Positions 5,459 to 10,700 of a stretch of DNA of 10,700 nucleotides are shown piece after piece. Source of the DNA: Actinomycetes bacterium. GTDB taxonomy: Bacteria; Actinomycetota; CALGFH01. The position numbers and the translations under genes were made by a program. Each line of letters starts with the position of its first letter. Position 1 is the first letter of the stretch. Below the pieces are notes generated by a model. That model saw nothing but the letters and a program-made list of their open reading frames with translations, was not told the DNA's origin and did no database searches. The DNA is taken from assembly GCA_030146615.1 (NCBI GenBank), contig JASLBL010000423.1, positions 1 through 10,700 on the forward strand, given 5' to 3'.

Positions 5459-7662
5459 GCCGCCGCGCACTCCACGACCAGCTCGGGCCGCTGGCTCACC
5501 GGGCCCTCCTTGGAGGAGTAGCCGGCGCCGTCATACGCGCTCGAGGTGATGGCCAGGCCGACGGGCCCATCCCGGCGGACCTGGGAGGTGACGTCGACCT
5601 CGTACCAGGTGCTCTTGGTGACCCCATCGAGGCGGGCGAAGGCCGGGGCGTCGATGGGCGGGGCGCTGTCCCAGGTCACCGTCTGCTCGTTCCAGCTGGT
5701 GTCGGCGAGCGGGTGGAACTCCCCACCTCTGGGGGATGCGTCGACGTTGTACAGGCGCAGGTGGGCGGCGGCGATCACACAGCCGCCGGTGCCGGCCACG
5801 TCGAAGGCCAAAAGGGCCTTCCTGACCGGGCTGTTGTCGGCGTAGGTCTTGGTCGCGGTGCCATAAGCGGTGGTCGGGGTATCGGCGTTGACGTAGGTGT
5901 CCTTGGCCGGCTGGAACTTCAGCACCCTGCCCTGCCGCTTGGTGGTGGCGGTCGCCGCGGCGGACTGCGTAGAGCTCTTGCCGTTGCCGTCGGTGGCCTC
6001 CACCCGGTAGGTGTGGGTGGTGCTGGGCGCCAGACCCCGGTCGGCGTAGGTCGTCCTCCATCCCGGCACGGTGGCCAGCTTGGTCCCGCCCCGGTAGATC
6101 GTGTAGCTGTTCACGCCGACGTCGTCGGCGCTGGGCTGCCAGGACAGGTTGACCTGGCTGGTGCTGACGGCGGTGGCGCTGAAGCCGCCCGGTGGGGTCG
6201 GGGGGCCGGCGCCGTCGGCGGCGAACTGGTAGGTGGCGATGTCGAAGGTGTCGCCGGCGGCGTTGGTCGGGGTGACCGTGACCCGGGTCCCGTCCACCTT
6301 CACCAGCAGGAAGTGGTGCACCTGGTCGGTCCGCGTCGGCGTCGGGGCGGCCCCGCAGGCGGCGCCGGTGCTGGTCGAGCCCTTCCAGCCGATCCCATAG
6401 GCGTCGGTCTCGCTACAGCCGGAGCTGCCGATCGAGGTCAGCGACGCTCCCCCGCCGCCGGTCACGTAGCTGACCAGCCCGCCGGCATGGGGCTTGAGGT
6501 TCCGCTGGTACACATGCGCGTGGCCGTTGAAGGCGATGTCGACCCCGTTGCGGCTGAGCAACCCCTCCAGGCTGCCGGCCCCATGAAGGAACGCATTGGA
6601 GGTCTGGCTGCTCTGGTCGGAGTACAGCGGGTAGTGGAAGAAGGCGAACTTGAGCGGCGTCGAGGCATGCGCCGCCAGGTCGGCCTCCAGCCACTTGTAC
6701 TCGGCGCTGGTCGGGGTCCAGTGGGTGTCGTAGTCGTTCTTGTACTGGGTTCCCTCGCCGAGGTTGCCGGCGTGCCAGGCCGTCTGGAGCACGTAGAACC
6801 GCGCCCCGCCGGCGTCGAAGGCGTACCAGGCGCTGGCGTAGTCCTTGGACCGGGTGCCGTTCACGCAGCAGTAGGTGTCCAGCTGATAGCGGCCGTTCGA
6901 GGTCGCCACCGCCTTGGGCTGGGGCCAGTTGACCAGGAACGTGCTGTTCGGGTTGTGGTTGCCGACGGCCGGGAAGTACGGCAGCGACTTGCCGGGCCCG
7001 GCCCAGAACCTGGGTCCGAACACGCCGCTGACGCTGCTGCCGGTCCGGTAGAGGTCGCCGTAGTTGGACTGGCTCCCGGAGGGGTTGGCGACGTCGCCGG
7101 TGCCGACGGCGAACCGGGCGTCGGTCTTGGCCAGCCGGGCCAGCAAGGCCTCCTGGGCAGGGTTGGCGCTGCCCGCATTCGCCTGGCCCCAGTCGCCGAA
7201 CACGGCGAAGCTGAACGGCTCGGCCGGCCGCTCGGGGAGCTCGCCCCGGAACCTCGGGGAGGGGTCGGAGCCGAGCAGGTCGATCCTCGGGCTGGTGCCG
7301 AGGTAGACCCGGTAGCAGTAGGTGGCGTCCCGCTCCAGGCCACCCACGGTGGCCCGCCACTGGTACTGGGACACCGACTTGACGGTGATGCTGGTCCTGG
7401 TGGCGGCGACCGTGCGGCTGGCGCAGGCCGGCTCGGTCCCGACCTTGCCGATAGTCACCGACGCAGTCTTGGCCGTGCGGGTGGTGGCCCAGTTGACGGT
7501 CACCGACCCGCCGACCAGGTCGGTGAGGTACGGGTAGCGGGTCAGCGAGGAGCTGGGCGCGCCCAGGGCCGGGACGGGGGCCAGGGCCGCCCCGGCCACC
7601 AGGAGCGCGGCCAGCGCCAGGGTGACGGGCCTGCGGGCTCGCGCTGCCGAATGGGTTGCCAC
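5455..7662 (-). CDS. Secreted purple-acid-phosphatase-like metallophosphatase with FN3 and DNRLRE modules
   Basis: This 735-residue exported enzyme has a signal peptide at 1-35 (Arg cluster, Ala/Leu core, PALGA cleavage region). An N-terminal Ig/FN-like domain (about 38-122) is typical of purple acid phosphatases. The calcineurin-like core spans about 150-400 and has all metal-ligand motifs: FGDWG (Asp157), GTGD (Asp190), GNHN (Asn235, His236), FFHYP (His343) and GHAHVYQR (His381, His383). The Tyr that purple enzymes carry three residues after the second Asp is Asn193, and the usual acidic residue after GNH is Asn237. An FN3 domain (486-575) and a DNRLRE module (about 580-733) follow. It probably cleaves phosphoesters outside the cell while held to a surface polymer. 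AAGGG nine bases before GTG 7662 favours that start; ATG 7671 adds three residues but touches the AAGGG. Its stop overlaps the glycosyltransferase start. Confidence 0.9.
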   Translation of the reverse strand: MATHSAARARRPVTLALAALLVAGAALAPVPALGAPSSSLTRYPYLTDLVGGSVTVNWATTRTAKTASVTIGKVGTEPACASRTVAATRTSITVKSVSQYQWRATVGGLERDATYCYRVYLGTSPRIDLLGSDPSPRFRGELPERPAEPFSFAVFGDWGQANAGSANPAQEALLARLAKTDARFAVGTGDVANPSGSQSNYGDLYRTGSSVSGVFGPRFWAGPGKSLPYFPAVGNHNPNSTFLVNWPQPKAVATSNGRYQLDTYCCVNGTRSKDYASAWYAFDAGGARFYVLQTAWHAGNLGEGTQYKNDYDTHWTPTSAEYKWLEADLAAHASTPLKFAFFHYPLYSDQSSQTSNAFLHGAGSLEGLLSRNGVDIAFNGHAHVYQRNLKPHAGGLVSYVTGGGGASLTSIGSSGCSETDAYGIGWKGSTSTGAACGAAPTPTRTDQVHHFLLVKVDGTRVTVTPTNAAGDTFDIATYQFAADGAGPPTPPGGFSATAVSTSQVNLSWQPSADDVGVNSYTIYRGGTKLATVPGWRTTYADRGLAPSTTHTYRVEATDGNGKSSTQSAAATATTKRQGRVLKFQPAKDTYVNADTPTTAYGTATKTYADNSPVRKALLAFDVAGTGGCVIAAAHLRLYNVDASPRGGEFHPLADTSWNEQTVTWDSAPPIDAPAFARLDGVTKSTWYEVDVTSQVRRDGPVGLAITSSAYDGAGYSSKEGPVSQRPELVVECAAA

Positions 7663-7694
7663 GGCGATCATCCCTTGCCAAGTTGTCGAGCCCA

Positions 7695-7707
7695 CCGCCG
7701 ACGGCGG
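7695..7707. other. GC hairpin in the gap before the phosphatase gene
   Basis: CCGCCG-a-CGGCGG is a perfect inverted repeat in the 80-base gap between the GtrA/HprK stop and the phosphatase start. A further CGG on the right side allows a version with a 4-base loop. There is no T-run, so it may be a weak terminator, an attenuator or an mRNA processing structure. It is the only visible feature that could separate the fusion gene from the rest of the operon. Confidence 0.25.
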
Positions 7708-7742
7708 CGGAGCGGGCGGACGGGACCGGTCATCGGATTTGC

Positions 7743-9500
7743 TCAGGCGGACTGGGTCGGTGGCTGCTCGGCGAGGCGTTCCAGCTCCGGCATCCCCCGT
7801 TCGGAGGCCGGCCGCTGGTGGCCGTTGAGGAGGGTGGGGATTGCCTCGGCCCAGGAGAAGTCGTCGCGGACCAGGCGCCGCACCCGGACCCCGGCCAGGA
7901 AGCTGGTCAAGAGATCTCGCTCGCGCTCGCGCAGGCGGCCGTAGTCGGCGCCCTCGATCGAGATGGCCGGGGCGAAGGAACGGAACGGCGGGAAGCCGTA
8001 GGCGTCGTCGGTGTTCTCGATCATCAGGTCGATGGCGGTCTGGTGGTCGAGCTCGGTGAGCTCGGCGGCGCCCCGGGCGATCACGAACAGCTCCCGTACC
8101 CGGGTCGAGGCCAGGTACCGGGTCCGGACCAGCCGGTGGGCCATGTACTTGGGGGGCGGGACGAGCGCCTGGGTGGTCGCGTTCAGGGCCATGATCGGCA
8201 GGTTGAGCTCCCCCAGCCGGCTCCCGACCCGGCGGCCGCCCTTGGAGTGGAGGCGGCTCTGCACGGCCAGCTTGAGCTGCTCGGAGCCGGTCAGGGTGTG
8301 GGTGGCGATGGCCTGCACGGTGTGGGCGCTGATGGTCAGCGGCTTGGGGTAGCAGTGGGCGCGGCCGCCCGGCTCGACGATCGTCATGTCGTCGGCCAGG
8401 AACCCGCCGCCATGCTCGCGCAGCAGCCGCAGGACGGTGCTGGTCTTGCCGGTGTCGGTCCGGGCGGTGAGCATCACCCCGTGCCCGTCCAGCTCCACGG
8501 TGGCCGAGTGGAGCAGCAGGCAGCCGCGGGAGACGAGCACGAACCGCAGCAGCGCCTCGACCACGTTGGTGTAGACGACGTGCGGGGAGCGGCCGAGCAG
8601 CGGCGCCACCGCGACGTCGATGCGGTCCCGCTCGAAGTCGAGCCGGAAGTTGGCGCCGAGCTGGCCCAGGTGCTCCTCGTAGGTGACGAAACTCGGCCCG
8701 TGGGTGACCAGCGACCGGGCTCGCAGCCCCGGCTCCCCCACCGGCTGCACCTGGATGCGGATGTCCGGGCGGCCCTCCAGGGCGCGGACCCGGAAGTACT
8801 GGAGCTCGCGGAGGGCGATGTCGGACCCGACCGAGACGAAGCCGCCCACCTGGTAGAGATAGCGGGGAGCGGCCGGCCCGGACCGGTGGACCGCCGGGAC
8901 GCTTCCGCGGGCGGGGGCGGGCCGGACGGCGGGTGTGGCGGCCGGCCTCCAGATGAGCCGGTCGCTGACCAGGAACCGCAGCAGAAACAGGACAACCAGG
9001 GTGAGGAAGTTCGAAACCAGATAATTGACACCGAGAAATGACGTCAGCAGGGCGAGGACGGGGATGCGCAGCAGCAGGGTCGAGTTGTTCATCCCGAGGA
9101 ACAGGGCGTACCGCGAGCGGAGCCTTCGGCCGCCGGTTCCCGGGAAGACCCAGCGCTCGGTCAGGAAAAAGTTCCAGGTGGACGACCCCTGGGTTGCCAC
9201 CACGGCGCCCAGCAGGTAGTGGCCTCCGCCGCCGGCGACCCAGAGCCACAGGACCAGCTGGTTGACCACGATCCCGCTGGCCCCCACGGCCGCGAACCGC
9301 GCCACCGTCATCAGCCGTTGCCGCTGCGTACGGGCCTTGACCGCCGGTCTCCAGGTGCTCGTGCGGCGGCCGGCCGGCCCCTCCGGAACCTCGGGGAGGG
9401 AGACGGTGCTGGGCCTGCTCGGGTGGTGCTCGAGGACTGCCTGGGGAACCGTGGACCGGACTCGCCGTGCGCCTTGCTCATGCCGCAAACGCAGATTCAA
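7743..9500 (-). CDS. GtrA-domain flippase fused to an HPr-kinase-like P-loop domain
   Basis: Numbered from TTG 9500, the protein has 585 residues. Residues 65-184 form a GtrA domain with four membrane helices (about 67-89, 94-113, 130-152, 157-178), opening RFAAVGASGIVVNQ and including STWNFFLTERWVF. GtrA proteins move or support transfer of polyprenyl-phosphate sugars. A Pro/Ala-rich linker (185-210) leads to a soluble domain (about 212-555) resembling the HprK C-terminal kinase fold: LLLHSATVELDGHG (328-341), Walker A ARTDTGKT (346-353) and GGFLADDMTIV (365-375), whose Asp370-Asp371 match the metal-binding acidic pair of that fold. The substrate is unknown. The start is uncertain: ATG 9311 begins right at the GtrA domain, but codons 21-62 from TTG 9500 have about 90% GC third positions, which suggests the upstream part is coded. 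It lies 80 bases before the phosphatase gene. Confidence 0.82.
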   Translation of the reverse strand: MNLRLRHEQGARRVRSTVPQAVLEHHPSRPSTVSLPEVPEGPAGRRTSTWRPAVKARTQRQRLMTVARFAAVGASGIVVNQLVLWLWVAGGGGHYLLGAVVATQGSSTWNFFLTERWVFPGTGGRRLRSRYALFLGMNNSTLLLRIPVLALLTSFLGVNYLVSNFLTLVVLFLLRFLVSDRLIWRPAATPAVRPAPARGSVPAVHRSGPAAPRYLYQVGGFVSVGSDIALRELQYFRVRALEGRPDIRIQVQPVGEPGLRARSLVTHGPSFVTYEEHLGQLGANFRLDFERDRIDVAVAPLLGRSPHVVYTNVVEALLRFVLVSRGCLLLHSATVELDGHGVMLTARTDTGKTSTVLRLLREHGGGFLADDMTIVEPGGRAHCYPKPLTISAHTVQAIATHTLTGSEQLKLAVQSRLHSKGGRRVGSRLGELNLPIMALNATTQALVPPPKYMAHRLVRTRYLASTRVRELFVIARGAAELTELDHQTAIDLMIENTDDAYGFPPFRSFAPAISIEGADYGRLRERERDLLTSFLAGVRVRRLVRDDFSWAEAIPTLLNGHQRPASERGMPELERLAEQPPTQSA

Positions 9501-9515
9501 CAGCGGACGCCCCCC

Positions 9516-9525
9516 TGCACGTGCA
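9516..9525. promoter_or_regulatory. TGCACGTGCA palindrome upstream of the fusion gene
   Basis: A perfect 10-base palindrome is centred 20 bases upstream of the TTG 9500 start, in the divergent region between the fusion gene and the small zinc-site gene. It could be a regulator half-site or operator core. No -10 or -35 elements of quality are visible beside it, so the assignment rests on symmetry and position only. Confidence 0.25.
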
Positions 9526-9675
9526 ATTCGATCTGACCGGTATTGGGACGCGAAGGCTCCACCTGGAGGGCAAGATTGCCGACAGGTTGATGACGAGCTG
9601 CGCCGGGGAAGCGCCCGAACCTTATCCGGCCCGGTTGGGCTGTGGCAAACGGCGGCGGCACGGTGCGTTAGAGTG

Positions 9676-9691
9676 TCCGGAACCGTCCGGA
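9676..9691. promoter_or_regulatory. Two TCCGGA palindromes one helical turn apart
   Basis: TCCGGA occurs at 9676-9681 and 9686-9691, with starts exactly 10 bases apart. Both lie between a possible -10 (TAGAGT, 9669-9674) and ATG 9698, and the second overlaps the ribosome binding site GGAGG. Same-face spacing of two palindromes over the start region is what an autoregulatory site could look like. No matching -35 is seen. Confidence 0.3.
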
Positions 9692-9697
9692 GGTGGG

Positions 9698-9868
9698 ATG
9701 AAAGAGCCGCTTTACCGCTGGGTCTGCACCATGTGCGGAATCTCCGATCAGGCTGAGAGCCCTGAGATGGCGCGGCTGAACATCGACCTGCACGTCCGGC
9801 TGGCCCATCCCGCCGAGCGCGAGACGGTCCCGGTCCAGGACGACGAGGACGGGACCCTCAGAGCCTGA
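9698..9868 (+). CDS. 56-residue protein with a C2H2-like zinc-binding pattern
   Basis: This is a small, probably cytoplasmic protein. Cys10-x2-Cys13 (WVCTMCG) and His32-x4-His37 (LHVRLAH) have the spacing C-x2-C-x18-H-x4-H, close to a C2H2 zinc finger with a long linker. Residues 20-36 should form the helix carrying both His. The tail (42-56) is acidic and likely disordered. GGAGG ends four bases before ATG 9698, which supports this start, although the same frame is open further upstream. It may bind nucleic acid or a partner protein, and I recognise no named family. Its last 11 bases overlap the end of the convergent methyltransferase gene, so the two transcripts are complementary there. Confidence 0.7.
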   Translation: MKEPLYRWVCTMCGISDQAESPEMARLNIDLHVRLAHPAERETVPVQDDEDGTLRA

Positions 9869-10466
9869 CCGCGAACGCGCCGACCCGCGAGCCGAGCAGG
9901 GTGGGGAGGAACCGCTCGGCGGCCCGGTAGGGGCCGGAGCCGCGGCGGCGGCACCAGCGCCCGGCCAGGGGCAGGTCGCTGATGAACGCGCCGTCCTGGC
10001 CCTCCACGCCAACCAGGTTGAAGCCGGCGTCCAGCAGCAGGCGGCGCAGGGTCCCCGGGCTGTAGGAGCTGGAGCGGCGGTCCTCGCCACCGACGACCCG
10101 GTCGAGGCGACGCCGCCAGTAGCAGTCGTTGGCCGCGGTGACCAGGAGCACGCCGCCGGGGCGGAGGATCCGGTGGAGCTGCCGGGCCGCCCGGTAGGGC
10201 TCGGCCAGGCGGTCGAGCACGCCGATCAGGAGGGCGGCGTCGAACGACTCCGACTCGTACGGGAGCGCCGGCACCTGCGACTCGTCCACGGTGCGATGGG
10301 TGCAGCCGTGCTCGCCCAGCCACACGTTGAGGGCCCGGGCCCGGCGGCCCACGTTGAGGCAGTGTGAACCACTCGGAATGGCCGTCTCGATCAGGTTCCG
10401 GAGCGCCGGCGTGAGCTCGAGCTGCTTCGGAAGGACCAGTGTGTCGGCGACGGCCTGCTCTTCCAT
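9858..10466 (-). CDS. Class I SAM-dependent methyltransferase-like protein with degraded motif I
   Basis: I start it at ATG 10466, giving 202 residues: GGGGGAG lies two bases upstream, and the 53 residues obtained from the next upstream start look non-coding. The order of elements fits a Methyltransf_11-type Rossmann domain: CLNVGRRARAL (36-46) at motif I, TVDES (59-63) for the acidic residue at the end of strand 2, ESFDAALLIGVLDRL (73-87) at motif II, and ILRPGGVLLVTAAN (100-113) at motif III. Motif I has only one of the usual glycines (VGRRARA rather than the GxGxG type), so SAM binding may be altered or lost. The Arg-rich part after 117 (YWRRRLDRV, RWCRRRG) would shape the substrate side. 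The substrate is unknown. It is not coupled to its neighbours apart from the 11-base tail overlap with the zinc-site gene. Confidence 0.78.
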   Translation of the reverse strand: MEEQAVADTLVLPKQLELTPALRNLIETAIPSGSHCLNVGRRARALNVWLGEHGCTHRTVDESQVPALPYESESFDAALLIGVLDRLAEPYRAARQLHRILRPGGVLLVTAANDCYWRRRLDRVVGGEDRRSSSYSPGTLRRLLLDAGFNLVGVEGQDGAFISDLPLAGRWCRRRGSGPYRAAERFLPTLLGSRVGAFAVRL

Positions 10467-10615
10467 AGCTCCCCCGGTGCGGCGCCCGATGCTCGCACGT
10501 TCCGAGCGTAACGAACAGCTCAATCTGTACTCGGCAGATCCCCATGTGACCTTTAGGGGAGAAACGACACCGAATAGGGCGGGACGGACCAACCGTGGCC
10601 AGATCGGGCTCGGAC

Positions 10616-10629
10616 CCCGGCACACCGGG
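10616..10629. terminator. CCCGG/CCGGG hairpin downstream of the edge gene
   Basis: CCCGG-caca-CCGGG is a perfect 5-base GC stem with a 4-base loop, 28 bases past the stop codon of the minus-strand gene at the window edge and about 150 bases before the methyltransferase start. There is no T-run. Its position suits a GC-rich terminator without a U-tract for the edge gene. Confidence 0.3.
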
Positions 10630-10657
10630 CACCTGGGCAGGCGCGACCGCGGGCGGG

Positions 10658-10700
10658 TCAGGCGGTGGTGAACGACCAGATACGGGTCCGGAACTGGATC
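10658..10700 (-). CDS. C-terminal end of an unidentified gene (edge fragment)
   Basis: On the minus strand the frame ending in TGA at 10660-10658 reads IQFRTRIWSFTTA, 13 residues entering from the window edge. All its third positions are G or C, as in the coded genes here. This is far too short to identify, and it may be a chance open frame. Confidence 0.3.
   Translation of the reverse strand, partial: IQFRTRIWSFTTA

Noticed and set aside
4025..5521. 498-codon open frame on the plus strand antisense to the glycosyltransferase
   Set aside because: Composition is His/Gln/Arg/Pro-rich with no domain pattern. It is a shadow of the GC-biased third positions of the real minus-strand gene.
5713..7944. 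743-codon plus-strand open frame antisense to the phosphatase
   Set aside because: Gly/Val/Ala/Arg monotony, no motifs, and full overlap with a gene whose catalytic motifs are clear.
7656..9041. 461-codon plus-strand open frame antisense to the GtrA/HprK gene
   Set aside because: Gly/Val/Asp-rich shadow composition without recognisable features. The minus strand holds GtrA and Walker A motifs.
7663..9249. Upstream extension of the phosphatase frame to 9249
   Set aside because: The frame is open only because GC-rich DNA lacks stops. It overlaps the GtrA/HprK gene, and the signal peptide begins at 7662-7671.
10467..10625. 53-residue N-terminal extension of the methyltransferase
   Set aside because: The ribosome binding site and start at 10466 are better, the extension does not look coded, and it would overlap a likely terminator hairpin.

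Overview
The window is high-GC DNA. Codon third positions run to about 90% G or C wherever counted, GTG and probably TTG starts are used, and the genes are tightly packed and overlapping. The gene families (DUF4386, GtrA, GT39 mannosyltransferase, DNRLRE/CBM96, cupin) point to an Actinomycetota-type chromosome, probably a soil or environmental lineage. I cannot name a genus. There is no tRNA, rRNA, CRISPR array, insertion sequence or phage gene, and no clear sign of recent transfer.

Layout. (1) 1-737, minus: a DUF4386 membrane protein whose C-terminal end runs off the window. (2) 738-1205: a gap holding two overlapping inverted repeats and a stop-interrupted frame that resembles a decayed membrane-protein gene. 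(3) 1206-1607, plus: a small cupin protein with a very strong ribosome binding site. (4) 1764-9500, minus: six genes forming the core of the window. In transcription order they are a GtrA/HprK-like fusion protein (7743-9500), a secreted metallophosphatase with FN3 and DNRLRE modules (5455-7662), a GT39-type membrane glycosyltransferase with a C-terminal IPT-like domain (3473-5458), a membrane-anchored OB-fold plus Ig-like protein (2580-3476), a membrane-anchored DNRLRE protein (1981-2583) and a 65-residue membrane protein (1764-1961). (5) 9698-9868, plus: a 56-residue protein with a C2H2-like zinc site, overlapping tail to tail with (6) 9858-10466, minus: a SAM-methyltransferase-fold protein with a degraded glycine motif. 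(7) 10658-10700: the last 13 codons of another minus-strand gene.

How they may work together. Three successive junctions in the 1764-7662 block are 4-base stop/start overlaps (GTGA, ATGA, ATGA), and the last gene follows after 17-20 bases, so these five genes almost certainly form one translationally coupled operon. The GtrA/HprK gene lies 80 bases upstream on the same strand and may share the transcript. Every product is a membrane protein or carries a signal or anchor. By family, GtrA domains move polyprenyl-phosphate sugars across the membrane, GT39 enzymes use such lipid-linked sugars outside the membrane, and DNRLRE and FN3 modules act at the cell surface. My inference is an envelope glycoconjugate or surface-glycosylation locus with a dedicated exported phosphatase. 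No polyprenyl-phosphate-mannose synthase lies in the window, so the donor would have to be made elsewhere. The least usual parts are the GtrA/HprK-like fusion and the pairing of two DNRLRE modules in one operon.
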